Positions 53,270 to 62,519 of a DNA stretch of 64,000 nucleotides are shown one piece after another (the stretch's first letter is position 1; every line of letters begins with the position of its first letter). Under the pieces are notes generated by a model. It had not been told where the DNA came from and made no database searches. It worked only from the letters and a program-made list of their open reading frames with translations. Source of the DNA: CAZFBA01 sp964517135 (GTDB lineage: Bacteria; Cyanobacteriota; Vampirovibrionia; JBFMGH01); the NCBI GenBank assembly GCA_964517135.1, contig CAZFBA010000001.1, positions 124,001 through 188,000 of the forward strand. Direction: 5' to 3'. The translations under genes and the position numbers were made by a program.

Positions 53270-54821
53270 CTTTGTTGTCTTTTACTGTAATTGTTAATTC
53301 TTTCAGGCGGTCTCTTATGGTATCTGCAAGTGCCCAGTTTTTATCTTTTCTGGCTGTTGCACGAATGTCTATAATCAGATTCATCAACCCTGAAGTCAAG
53401 TCTTCATCAGCCCGGGATGACGGTTCTTTAATGGTAAAATCAAACCCCAGTATTGCTGCCAGCTTTTCAAGAATAATAGATTCAAGTGTCATAAGGTTAA
53501 GAATATCAATATTCAGTTTTTTGCCTTCTTCAATAGAAGTTTTATTGCGTTGAACCATCGAAGCTATGCTAAACAGAATTGCCAGTGCTTTTGAGGTATT
53601 GAAATCGTTGTCCATGGCATTGATGAATTCTTTAATACGCCATATAAGTGATGTAAATTCAGACTTTGCCCATGGAGATGTAGCACACAATTCATCTGAG
53701 CAGAACATTTTAGCTATTTCAGAAAAATCATCCTTTATAGAATCAGGTATATCAGATACTACCATCTTTGATAGTATCTCACTGGCAACTTTTTCAGCGT
53801 TTTCTCTTTTGATTTGATTTTCTGTTAGCAGATATCCAGAAGACTGAAAAGCATTTTTAAGCCTTTTGATACCTTTTTTGGCTGAATCAAGGGCATCTTC
53901 TCTAAAGTCTACAGGCATTCTATAGTGATTAGTAAGTATAAACAGCCTGATTGTATTATTATCATAGTATCTGGCCAGGTCTTTAATGGTTTTAAAGTTA
54001 TCCAGAGATTTAGACATTTTCTCTGAATCGACATTTACAAAGCCATTATGCATCCAATACTTAACGAATATCTTGCCGGTAAGGCATTCAGCCTGAGCTC
54101 TTTCGTTTTCGTGGTGCGGAAAAGCAAGGTCATAGCCGCCAGCGTGAATGTCGATGCTATCACCCAATAACTTAAAGATCATCGCACAGCACTCAGTATG
54201 CCAGCCAGGCCGTCCTTTACCCCACGGGCTATCCCAGGTTATCTCATCATTTGCTTCAACAGATTTCCAGAGAGCAAAGTCCAGCGGGTTTTCTTTGCGG
54301 CTATCTGTTTCAACACGGGCTCCACTCATAAGGTCTTCAAGCTTCTGGTGGCTCAATTCGCCATACTTTTTGTAGCTGGCGACTCTGAAGAAAACATCTC
54401 CGTTATTAACGTATGCATGGCCTTTTTCAATAAGTCTTTCTGTAATATTTATCATCTCCTGAATATATTCAGTGGCTTTAGGCTCGTGGTCTGGTTTTCT
54501 TACATTTATTATTTTCATGTCTTCTTCAAAAGAAGCGATATACTGATTTGCTATCTCTTCAGGGCTTGATTTAAGTTTTTTAGCCTTGTTTATAATCTTG
54601 TCATCCACGTCGGTAATGTTTCTAACGTAGGTCAGATCGTATCCTTTAAAGTGTAAATAGTTTGTTATAACATCCCATATGATGTAACATCTTGCATGGC
54701 CGAGATGTGCGTTATCATAAACAGTCGGACCACATACATAGATCTTAACTTTGTTTTCTTCGAGGGGTATAAAATCTTCTAATTGTCTTGAAAAGGTATT
54801 GTATATCTTAAGTTGAGGCAT
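53238..54821 (-). CDS. cysS: Cysteinyl-tRNA synthetase
   Basis: 527 residues. CGPTVYDNAHLGHAR holds the zinc Cys and the HIGH-type motif; GGYDLAFPHHENERAQAE and KMSKSLDNF are the other class I signatures. Charges tRNA-Cys in the cytoplasm. It is somewhat longer than the 460-residue E. coli enzyme, mainly in the helical C-terminal half. It is upstream of and overlaps mrnC. Confidence 0.96.
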   Translation of the reverse strand: MPQLKIYNTFSRQLEDFIPLEENKVKIYVCGPTVYDNAHLGHARCYIIWDVITNYLHFKGYDLTYVRNITDVDDKIINKAKKLKSSPEEIANQYIASFEEDMKIINVRKPDHEPKATEYIQEMINITERLIEKGHAYVNNGDVFFRVASYKKYGELSHQKLEDLMSGARVETDSRKENPLDFALWKSVEANDEITWDSPWGKGRPGWHTECCAMIFKLLGDSIDIHAGGYDLAFPHHENERAQAECLTGKIFVKYWMHNGFVNVDSEKMSKSLDNFKTIKDLARYYDNNTIRLFILTNHYRMPVDFREDALDSAKKGIKRLKNAFQSSGYLLTENQIKRENAEKVASEILSKMVVSDIPDSIKDDFSEIAKMFCSDELCATSPWAKSEFTSLIWRIKEFINAMDNDFNTSKALAILFSIASMVQRNKTSIEEGKKLNIDILNLMTLESIILEKLAAILGFDFTIKEPSSRADEDLTSGLMNLIIDIRATARKDKNWALADTIRDRLKELTITVKDNKDGTTTWELEE

Positions 54822-54925
54822 AATTTATGAAATTTCTTTAACTGGCTAACACATTTTTCATTATAGTATTGATGGATTTAAAAAATCAAAGGCTCTGATC
54901 AATATCTTTATTAAATATCAATTTA

Positions 54926-54950
54926 AAGACTAGTGCATAACTATAACAAT
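54926..54950 (-). repeat. Repeat family M, solo end (copy 3)
   Basis: AGACTAGTGCATAACTATAA is the reverse complement of the family M right end; only about 25 bp are shared. Confidence 0.65.
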
Positions 54951-55019
54951 CAATGCCCAACCGCTCTAAACCTTTCTTATCAGTGGAGAGGAGGTTATAA
55001 CTCTTTGTTTATTATTATA

Positions 55020-55082
55020 ATATACTATACGATATTAAAGAATTAAACAATTGCTCTCTATTTCATGAAATCTGATAGCTTA
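55020..55082 (-). repeat. Dispersed repeat family B, copy 5, overlapping a gene end
   Basis: On the minus strand it reads TAAGCTATCAGATTTCATGA through AGCAATTGTTTAATTCTTTA to ATCGTATAGTATAT. Its upstream part encodes the last residues of the gene at 55058-55957. Confidence 0.7.
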
Positions 55083-55957
55083 TTACGTTTATTATATTGT
55101 AATTTAGAGACAAAATAATCTGAATTTCGATTTATAGCTTGATTGAGCTGCTTTTTTAGCGGGTTCCATATTTCAGGATACAATAGATATGAATTTTCAT
55201 TCATGAAAAACTTTCTTATTTCAGTAGGAAATATTACTGCATCGTTGTATGTAGCTGAGATATAACGTGCCATACCGCCTCTTCCGCCAAATACGTCGTT
55301 TTCTCTGACCTTTCCGGAAATATTCTTTATATTTATCTTGTTGAGTTCTTTAAGCCAGTTGTCAATTATATAGCGGTATTTCAGGTGATTGAGCGTCATA
55401 GTACCCAGGTTAAAAGCTGGCAGATCTCTGTTTTGCCTTTCAGGATAGCTGGCATTAAAAGAATGAAAATCATATATTATGCATCCGCCATAATGTTCAA
55501 TGATACTGGTAATGATGAGGTCAATGTAATCATAAAACTCTTTATATAGCTTAAGAATAGAGTTTCGTTCGATCTGTGTTAGAAGTGTTTTAAATACCTG
55601 AATATCCCAGCTGTCTTCTTTATTAAGATATATTGCCTTTTCAGCAGGTCTGTTAGTATCAAACATGTATCTTGAATAGGTTGCAAAGATAGTTACTGGC
55701 TGGCAATCAAAGAGTTCGTCTACATACAGATCTTCTTCGTAGTGTCTTTGTTGTTTTGTGATGGCCATTTTTTCTGCTATAGATTCTTCTATATAAGTTC
55801 CTGAGTGCTGACAGAGAATTATCCAGGGTATCAAACGTGTTATTTTTATTCTTGCACTGCCTCTTTGAGATAGCCCATCAATAACTTCTCCTTTATCAAG
55901 AGCACTTTGAAACTCTTCAGGACTGTATTTCTTTAAATTATTATTAAAATCAACCAT
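55058..55957 (-). CDS. N-formylglutamate amidohydrolase family protein
   Basis: 299 residues. IPWIILCQHSGTYI, YSRYMFDTNRPAEKA, IIYDFHSFNAS and FPTEIRKFFMNE follow the N-formylglutamate amidohydrolase (FGase) pattern, with the DFHS and TNRP motifs that form the metal/substrate site. The classic enzyme makes glutamate and formate from N-formylglutamate in histidine breakdown; no hut gene is nearby, so another N-acyl substrate is possible. The last residues (LSDFMK) come from repeat B copy 5. It is a single gene, upstream of cysS on the same strand. Confidence 0.8.
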   Translation of the reverse strand: MVDFNNNLKKYSPEEFQSALDKGEVIDGLSQRGSARIKITRLIPWIILCQHSGTYIEESIAEKMAITKQQRHYEEDLYVDELFDCQPVTIFATYSRYMFDTNRPAEKAIYLNKEDSWDIQVFKTLLTQIERNSILKLYKEFYDYIDLIITSIIEHYGGCIIYDFHSFNASYPERQNRDLPAFNLGTMTLNHLKYRYIIDNWLKELNKINIKNISGKVRENDVFGGRGGMARYISATYNDAVIFPTEIRKFFMNENSYLLYPEIWNPLKKQLNQAINRNSDYFVSKLQYNKRNKLSDFMK

Positions 55958-56028
55958 ATTACCCTACCATTCTCTATTTTAGCACTTTCTGTCAGTAGCA
56001 AAAAATATATTTATTGACTTTTAAATAT

Positions 56029-56265
56029 CAGTGCATAACTTAAAAATTTTTCGATTTTCAAAACCCAGATCCCGCCTACCCTAAAGGAAGGCATGGGGTC
56101 TCTTCTTTTTGAAAAAAGAAGCAAAAACTTTTCACAACTGGCTTGCTGACTTCGTATACGTGCTTTGAAAACCCGGGCCAATCGACATGTTCAACCCATA
56201 TCTTCACTTTTAAAATTTTTGAAAATCGAAAACATAAAATTTATTGTTATAGTTATGCCTTAGTC
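56029..56265 (+). repeat. MITE-like repeat family M, copy 2
   Basis: Left end CAGTGCATAACTTAAAAATT then TTTCGATTTTCAAAACCC; right end GAAAATCGAAAACATAAAAT then ATAGTTATGCCTTAGTC. The inner GTTCAACCCATATCTTCACT..TTTTTGAAAATCG block is nearly identical to copy 1. The middle has a different hairpin (TCTTCTTTTTGAAAAAAGAAG region, 56100-56122). It fills much of the 55958-56557 gap. Confidence 0.85.
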
Positions 56266-56557
56266 TTTTTTAATGAATGAAATTTTTTGATTTATAAATC
56301 AAAATTGAAGTAGGTAAACCGGTATATTGATTTTAAATTTATGCTAGCAGATAAAACGCTTTTCAAGCAGCAATTTTAGTTTATTGTGTTTTTTGAAAAC
56401 CTTATTACAAAACGGTATTACCCGGGAATTTTCAGAAAATATCTTTCAAATAGATGTTATAAGAATATTTAACCCTGTTTGATTTTTTTCTCGTTTTGAC
56501 TATATTATTAAGTGTATTTTTAATTAAATATTCTTGTGTTTACATCAGGAGGTAGAA

Positions 56558-56737
56558 ATGAAGGTAAAAATAGTTGAAGGTTGTATTGCTTGTGGCGCTT
56601 GCGAATCAATCTGTGAAGAAGTATTTTCAGTTGAAGATACAGTAATTGTCAATGAGGCAAATATTGCCGGTAATGAGGATGCAGTAAAAGAAGCAGCTGA
56701 ATCATGCCCGGTTGACGTTATTGTCATTGAAGAGTAA
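56558..56737 (+). CDS. Single-cluster [4Fe-4S] ferredoxin
   Basis: 59 residues from the ATG at 56558 with AGGAGG 6 nt upstream. Begins MKVKIVEGCIACGACESIC: C-x2-C-x2-C, with the fourth ligand in ESCPVDVI near the C-terminus, the layout of monocluster bacterial ferredoxins. An additional Cys (SIC) lies four residues after the third. It is a small electron carrier in the cytoplasm; the partner enzyme is unknown. Terminator at 56764. Confidence 0.93.
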   Translation: MKVKIVEGCIACGACESICEEVFSVEDTVIVNEANIAGNEDAVKEAAESCPVDVIVIEE

Positions 56738-56763
56738 ATACTGAAAAATATACTTTTTATCAA

Positions 56764-56794
56764 CTGGCACTGTATATACATGGTGCCAGTTTTG
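56764..56794 (+). terminator. Rho-independent terminator
   Basis: CTGGCAC / GTGCCAG with a 12-nt loop, followed by TTTTGT; 27 nt after the ferredoxin stop. Confidence 0.82.
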
Positions 56795-56839
56795 TATTAG
56801 CCCAAAAATTAACAGCACATTTTTTCAGTCAGGATAATT

Positions 56840-56922
56840 ACTGGAATCTCTGATTATTGATTTCAGCAAAAACAGGGATTGAATCTGATATCAAGCCGCA
56901 ATCGACAGGCCATAAAAGTCTT
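56840..56922 (+). repeat. Dispersed repeat family C, copy 4
   Basis: TGGAATCTCTGATTATTGAT, CAGCAAAAACAGGGATTGAA, then CCGCAATCGACAGGCCATAA, the last part also found in copy 5 (61765-61800). In the 56738-57385 gap, which also has palindrome D2 and no gene. Confidence 0.78.
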
Positions 56923-57041
56923 TGCGAGCGAAGCGAAGGATCTATCAAATATTTATTCTGGATTGTCAAGTTGGGCTAAAAGCTATCCTCGCAATGATAA
57001 TAGTTTATTGAATGCCTGAATTAGCCTTAAATAAAACTCTC

Positions 57042-57068
57042 ACAGGAGCGAACTAAGTTCGCTCCTGT
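57042..57068. repeat. REP-like palindrome D, copy 2
   Basis: ACAGGAGCGAAC / GTTCGCTCCTGT, a 12-bp perfect stem with loop TAA. Compared with copy 1 (17476-17502) both members of one base pair changed (C-G to A-T). Confidence 0.85.
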
Positions 57069-57385
57069 AGTTATTAGCCTCTTTAGAGCTTTTGTTTTAT
57101 TCTGAGCACAGCGAAGGACCTGTTTAGGAGAGATTTTTTGGGCTTAGACCCCAGGGTGACTAATAAAAACTATATTTTTGAATCGCTCAGACTGGATCAG
57201 AGTTAGGCTTGCCGGACAGATGATTCTCATCCCTGTCAAAGTCAGGTTTATTACCCACAAAAAAAGAGCATTAACCCTTACATCACCAGTGGGGCAGTGA
57301 CAGCGGATTTAAACATGCTCCTAATGAAATTATCTTCAGATTAAGATTATAAAATTTAATTCTTTCGTAAAGCTAAATCAAATAT

Positions 57386-59242
57386 CTAGGCTTTTTCTGA
57401 CTCCATTTCTTTTAAAATTGTTTCTAAATCTCTACCTTCAGCGCCATCATATTTCGCATCTTCGATTTTTCTTTCGGCCATAACTTTTTTGATGATCTTA
57501 ACATCCGGCAGATCATTACCATAATATAGATGGTCTGTTCTGGTATTCTTTCTCCACACTTCGACCGGTCTGTTGTTGATATAATATTTTGACTTATCAA
57601 TGATAACGTCAATAATTTCTTCTACTGACATACCATTATAAGGCTGAAGCGGATCTTCAAGGCTTTCTAGCTTGGCTTCCATTGTGTCACGTGACTTAAT
57701 ACGGCTATCAGGATCAGTTTGTCTCAGAGCCCATAACTTTTGAGCATTATCTTCTCCAATAATAGGTTTAAGATCTGAAATAACGTTTCTATTTGTTTTC
57801 TTTCTTGAAGAAGTTTCGGTTATAAGGTAGCCGTCAAAGAAGTTTTTAACCACCAGTGCATCTAAACGATATGAGGTTTTGAAGCTCTTGGTCTGGTCGT
57901 ATCCTCTTTTGCTTAGTTGAAGGTCAAGACCGTCTACCTTGCCACCAAACTGGAATGTTAACAGGTCTTTTACGGTTAATGGCCTATTAGCATGCTCCTG
58001 TAAGTAATAGCAGCAATATTTCAGAACATCAACAGTACCTTTAACATCGTCTAACGCATCGTGAGCGCCTTCCATATTTCTGGCAAACAGATATTTATAC
58101 TGTTCACTGAGCTTTTTACTGGCACCTACAAACGGGTGAATTCTCTGGATAAGGATAAATGGATCCAGTGTCAGTGCCATAGCTTTTTCGTGCTCTTTAG
58201 AAACAGCTTCAGTATTGTATCTTTGAATACTGTTGTTCAACATTGGTATATCAAAAGAGGCATTATAAGCTACGAGAAGCTGGTCTTTAAGATATCTGTT
58301 AAGAAAATCGTTGAGTACTTCTTCCATTTTGGGTTTGTCTGCTACCATCTCATCAGTAATATGGTGAACATTTGATGCACCCTCTGGTATTGGCATTTCA
58401 GGGTTTATAAACTGACTGACAGCTGTATTGCCTTTTACACCATCTTTACCGACTTTTACTGCACCCAGCTGGACTATTCTGTCTCCATCAAGGCTTTTAT
58501 CAATACCTGTTGTTTCTGTGTCAAATACACAGAATTCAAGGTTAAAGTTTCCTTTTTCGTCTAATACTGGTTTATCAAGGAAAGAAGGTTTTCCAATTTC
58601 AGGATGTTTATTGATACCAATAGCTTTTAAATCAAGTAAATAATCATAATATTCTTTTAATTGACCAAATTTCGCTGTTTTATGGTATGTAGAAAGGAAC
58701 TCAGGTACATTAGTTTCGTTATATCTTCTTACCCAGGTGCTATCTTTAGTTTCAGCAAGTGCCATGGCGTGATAGAAAGCAGCTATTTCAAGATCAGAGG
58801 CTTTCTCCCAGTCGAGAGGTTCTTTGCTAAGGTTATCCCAGCCAGCTTTATTCCAGTCAATATAGTTGCCATCATACAGACCAGCCCCCTGATATTCTTT
58901 TTTTACAGCTTTAACAGCTTCATCTAAATCTTTTTTTGGGTCAACATGCCATGTTGCTGGCAGCTGGTCTTTTTTGATTTGTACAGATTTATCAAAAAGT
59001 TTGTTATAAATTTGAAGTGCTTTAGGGTCTATATCCCAGTTGGCTTCTACTTCTTTGCCTGGCTTTTCAGCTTTACCTTTACCAGCAAAAGGTATTGCAT
59101 AGGCCTGAAAGTTTTCCATTGAAATTTTTGCTAAATTATCTGAAGATACCTTTGGTAGCTGGTTTGCGGTGAAAGATACTGGTTTTACCAGCTGTGTTTC
59201 GGTTTTAATTGGTTTTATAAGGTTGTTGCTGCTTACTAACAC
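57386..59242 (-). CDS. DnaQ-family 3'-5' exonuclease domain protein
   Basis: 618 residues. The exonuclease domain is at about 235-420: FCVFDTETTGIDKS (Asp241, Glu243), VQLGAVKVG, VHHITDEMV, LVAYNASFDIPML and GAHDALDDV form a DEDDh site. Residues 60-230 and 430-618 are unrecognised alpha-rich regions. No Sec signal; the N-terminus has PVSFTANQ (21-28) and AIPFAGKGK (49-57), matching the motif in the phospholipase D-like neighbour upstream on the same strand (37 bp away, likely one transcript). It may act on DNA or RNA. Confidence 0.85.
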   Translation of the reverse strand: MLVSSNNLIKPIKTETQLVKPVSFTANQLPKVSSDNLAKISMENFQAYAIPFAGKGKAEKPGKEVEANWDIDPKALQIYNKLFDKSVQIKKDQLPATWHVDPKKDLDEAVKAVKKEYQGAGLYDGNYIDWNKAGWDNLSKEPLDWEKASDLEIAAFYHAMALAETKDSTWVRRYNETNVPEFLSTYHKTAKFGQLKEYYDYLLDLKAIGINKHPEIGKPSFLDKPVLDEKGNFNLEFCVFDTETTGIDKSLDGDRIVQLGAVKVGKDGVKGNTAVSQFINPEMPIPEGASNVHHITDEMVADKPKMEEVLNDFLNRYLKDQLLVAYNASFDIPMLNNSIQRYNTEAVSKEHEKAMALTLDPFILIQRIHPFVGASKKLSEQYKYLFARNMEGAHDALDDVKGTVDVLKYCCYYLQEHANRPLTVKDLLTFQFGGKVDGLDLQLSKRGYDQTKSFKTSYRLDALVVKNFFDGYLITETSSRKKTNRNVISDLKPIIGEDNAQKLWALRQTDPDSRIKSRDTMEAKLESLEDPLQPYNGMSVEEIIDVIIDKSKYYINNRPVEVWRKNTRTDHLYYGNDLPDVKIIKKVMAERKIEDAKYDGAEGRDLETILKEMESEKA

Positions 59243-59279
59243 TGTGTACCTCTCTTTGTTTTTTGTTTCCCCACTGAAT

Positions 59280-61310
59280 TTAAACTACCTTATTAAAAGC
59301 TGGATTTTCAGGTTTAATAAATTGCGTTATTTTACGACCATTAAAGGGTATTAATTGTTCACCTTTTAATTCATCTTCGTCATCATCATCAACATCATCG
59401 ACGTCATAACCATCAGGTACTGTTGGTGTTGAGTGAACCCAATCTTTGTCAAACTGTCTCAGGAAAGTTGCAGCCAGTTCTTTATTAGGGACAACTACAG
59501 CACATTCATGGTTTCCACGTTTATACTTTTCTTTTCTGTCTTCCAGAGTTTTAAGCAGGTTGTAATAACCAAGAAGCTTTTTGAATGATACCAGATGTTG
59601 TTCATTCATCAGCTCAAGATTATCCATATCATTCAGATCAAGCTTTTCGATATCGCTTTTCAGAAGACGTCTTCTTTCTTTAAGCAAATCGAAATTAATT
59701 TTATTCGGGCTTGTATAGATAGTTGGAAGCCCCACTTTCTTTTCCAGTTCCTGAATTCTATCTCTTTTTTCGCCTATTTTCTTGTCTAGCAAGGCGTTTG
59801 TCAGCGGATAGTCATTTCTCTGGCCTGTTTCAATATTGCTTTCAAGCCCAACAGCTGACCAGTTAGCAGAACCAATTAAAAGTTCTTCATTATCAAAGAC
59901 TGCCCACTTGGTATGAAGTCTTTGAGCAATATCTTTGTTTACTTTGAACATTCTTATGGGCACACCGGCTTCTTCAAGCTGACTGATAGCTTTTCTGCAA
60001 TATGGAAAGTCGTCTATAATACCGGGTGAAATAAGAATTTCTACGTCGAAAGGCCTGCCGCCATTTTGTGATTCAAGGTAACGGGAAATAATCTTGTTGA
60101 CGATTTCCTTATGAGATAATACAAAAAGCTCGGCCTTAAGAGATTCTGCTGTATCAAGTCTTTGTTTGATGTATTCGCCAATAGACTCTTCACCCTGAGA
60201 GCCAACATAAGCATATTCTCTCGGGTTATTTACAAGAACCTGAATTTTAGGATCTTTAACCGGATTAACTTCAACAATGTTTAAGTCGCCTTTTTCATAT
60301 CTCTCTCTGTATTCTGGCTTGTCGAATATTTTTCCAACTATGTTCATATATTCGACGTTTTCTTCTTTAATCTTTTTAGCTCTGCCGCTGTATTCTTTCT
60401 GTTCTTCTTTTGTGACAGGGCCGTTTACAAACTGGGTTTTGCCCAGACGTTGCCAGGCAAATTTCCAGTCTTGATTGAAGATTTTATCGACAATATTATC
60501 TACTTCAGAATTTTTGTATTTTGATTGAGTTTCAATGGCCACACAGGCATCGTGGTTAGCGGCAGAGTGGTTACCCCAGTTCATACCGCCAAGGATGACT
60601 TTTTTGCCATCTACGGCAAGCATTTTGACGTGCTGCAAACCTGCGCCGCCCTGGGCTGGCCTTGGATAAGGAACTACATCAATACCATTTTCTTTCAGGT
60701 ATTTGATCATTTTCATATTGCCGTAATGGCGTTTATAGTTTCCTGCACCATCCTGATACCATTTATGAACGTCAAGAATTACCTGAACATTTAATTTAGG
60801 GTCATTCTTTTTCTTTTCAATAAGCTTATGAAGGATGGCCTGTTGTTCTTTCCATCCCGGTATTCTTTCTGCACCACCTGATGGCCAGAGATCTGAATCT
60901 ACATCGAGGTTTTGCATTTCAAACATTTCAATTTGAATGCTGTTTTTGGCACTATCAATATATTCTACGGTTTTTTCGAAAATTTGTTTAGCATCTATTA
61001 AAGATGTTACTTTAGTTCTTCCAACATTGACGGTTACACTTGGTTCTGCTTCAACGCCTTCAATTTTTGTAAGAAGGTGTTTCATATTCAGAGCAAAGAA
61101 ATCACCAATAGAAACCCCCATTTCATTGGCAACTTCAATAAAAGTTTTGGCCTGATTTAAAGGAACTCCTGGTAAATTAACAGGATCCTGGGTAGGTGAA
61201 GTAGGCACTTTTACTTTTGGTAAAGTTTCTTTACCTTTGAAGGGTATTACATTATTGTTATTTTGTAGCCCCTCATTGATCTTAAAATGTGTTATAATCC
61301 CCAAAGACAT
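59280..61310 (-). CDS. Phospholipase D-like (two HKD motifs) protein
   Basis: 676 residues. HVKMLAVDG (His227, Lys229, Asp234) followed by GGMNWGNHS, and HTKWAVFDN (His466, Lys468, Asp473) followed by GSANWSAVG, are the two HKD motifs of PLD-type phosphodiesterases, nucleases and transferases. No Sec signal; NVIPFKGKE sits at 20-28 and a near-copy, LIPFNGRK, near the C-terminus after an acidic Asp/Glu run. It probably shares a transcript with the exonuclease-like gene downstream. Substrate (lipid or nucleic acid) cannot be told from sequence. Confidence 0.88.
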   Translation of the reverse strand: MSLGIITHFKINEGLQNNNNVIPFKGKETLPKVKVPTSPTQDPVNLPGVPLNQAKTFIEVANEMGVSIGDFFALNMKHLLTKIEGVEAEPSVTVNVGRTKVTSLIDAKQIFEKTVEYIDSAKNSIQIEMFEMQNLDVDSDLWPSGGAERIPGWKEQQAILHKLIEKKKNDPKLNVQVILDVHKWYQDGAGNYKRHYGNMKMIKYLKENGIDVVPYPRPAQGGAGLQHVKMLAVDGKKVILGGMNWGNHSAANHDACVAIETQSKYKNSEVDNIVDKIFNQDWKFAWQRLGKTQFVNGPVTKEEQKEYSGRAKKIKEENVEYMNIVGKIFDKPEYRERYEKGDLNIVEVNPVKDPKIQVLVNNPREYAYVGSQGEESIGEYIKQRLDTAESLKAELFVLSHKEIVNKIISRYLESQNGGRPFDVEILISPGIIDDFPYCRKAISQLEEAGVPIRMFKVNKDIAQRLHTKWAVFDNEELLIGSANWSAVGLESNIETGQRNDYPLTNALLDKKIGEKRDRIQELEKKVGLPTIYTSPNKINFDLLKERRRLLKSDIEKLDLNDMDNLELMNEQHLVSFKKLLGYYNLLKTLEDRKEKYKRGNHECAVVVPNKELAATFLRQFDKDWVHSTPTVPDGYDVDDVDDDDEDELKGEQLIPFNGRKITQFIKPENPAFNKVV

Positions 61311-61653
61311 ATATTCTCCCCACTTAAATTAATATAAATCTTCCAATAAAATGATATCAGGTATTTTGTAAATACAATTTGTGCAGTGTTCAGTTATACT
61401 CACTTTTCTTATCACCCCACTGATAATATTACTATTCTTTGACCATAATTTAACTAATTAAGATAATACAGAATTCAGTTATAAGTTAACTTCTGGTCTT
61501 CCCGTTGACGGTTTGTTCCCCTTTAGTCTGAAGTTCCCGAAAAAACAGAATAATAGTGTTATTTAATTGAAACACCTAAATGAAAACAGTTGATAGATGA
61601 ATTAAAAAATTGCAGAAAAAATTAATAATTCGTTACACTGTCATTCTGGCTAT

Positions 61654-61800
61654 CGGAACCTCTGATTAATTACGGAATTATTGATTCTAGCAAAAAAGAC
61701 TGACACCAATATCTTGAATCTGAGAACTTTTAAGTTCTACAGAGATCTCTATCATTATTTGAAGTTAATACCGAATCGCAATCAACAGGCTATAAAACAT
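61654..61800 (+). repeat. Dispersed repeat family C, copy 5 (longest)
   Basis: CGGAACCTCTGATTAATTAC through TTCTACAGAGATCTCTATCA to GAATCGCAATCAACAGGCTA. It abuts family M copy 4 at 61801. Together they occupy the right part of the 61311-61829 gap; 61311-61653 shows no gene. Confidence 0.78.
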
Positions 61801-61835
61801 CAGTGCATAACTTAAAAATTTTTCGTTTTTCAAAA
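61801..61835 (+). repeat. Repeat family M, solo end (copy 4)
   Basis: CAGTGCATAACTTAAAAATT then TTTCGTTTTTCAAAA, nearly identical to the left end of copy 2. It overlaps the stop codon of the FkbM-type gene. Confidence 0.8.
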
Positions 61836-62435
61836 ATTTAAAAATGTATAATTACCCATACCTGATGAATGAACTAACCTGAAACCATAATTTTGAAGTT
61901 TATTAAGGTAGTTTTTGATTCTTTTTTTATAATGTTTATCAAGCGGATTATAACATTCATCAAATTCAATACATAAAATATCTATTTTTATATTGTCTTC
62001 AATAATAGAATCAATAACTTTATACTCGGCACCTTCAATATCAAGTTTTAGCAGATCTATTTTATTATGATTGTTATTTTTTAAAATATCTCTTAATCTT
62101 TTAACCTTTGCCACAAAATATTCATCGGTTTTCTGTAAATTAAGAATTGAATGTGAAACGTGCATTTGGTTTTTAGGTTGATAAAATTTTAAGTAATCTT
62201 CTTTATACCATAAGCCTATATCAAAAAAATACAAATTCTTTTTATTAGAAAAATTTTTGTTAACATAGTCTATTGATCTTGGAGTAGGGTCAAATGCATA
62301 TACTTTACAGTTAAATAATTCAATAAGTCCTATATCAAAAGATATATCTTCTCCGCAACCAGCACAATAACATATAGATGATGAATTTAACCTATCTACA
62401 GGTACAACCCATCCACCATAATTAGTTCCTATCAA
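61830..62435 (-). CDS. FkbM-family methyltransferase, possibly truncated
   Basis: 201 residues from a TTG at 62435. CYCAGCGEDISFD (SAM-binding), VYAFDPTPRSIDYV, LLKLDIEGAEYKVI and CIEFDECYNP are FkbM-type methyltransferase motifs; such enzymes O-methylate sugars or other metabolites. The in-frame sequence continues upstream (RIYPIKDLK to about 62483) without any ATG/GTG, and this looks like family sequence, so the real start is unclear. The last codons (TFLNF) and the stop fall at family M copy 4. The gene is visibly more AT-rich than its neighbours, suggesting transfer. Confidence 0.72.
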   Translation of the reverse strand: MIGTNYGGWVVPVDRLNSSSICYCAGCGEDISFDIGLIELFNCKVYAFDPTPRSIDYVNKNFSNKKNLYFFDIGLWYKEDYLKFYQPKNQMHVSHSILNLQKTDEYFVAKVKRLRDILKNNNHNKIDLLKLDIEGAEYKVIDSIIEDNIKIDILCIEFDECYNPLDKHYKKRIKNYLNKLQNYGFRLVHSSGMGNYTFLNF

Positions 62436-62519
62436 TTTTAGATCTTTTATCGGGTAAATTCTTTTGTCGGTATATAATACTATTTACGATTTTTTTTAAC
62501 ATTAATTTATAGTCAACAA

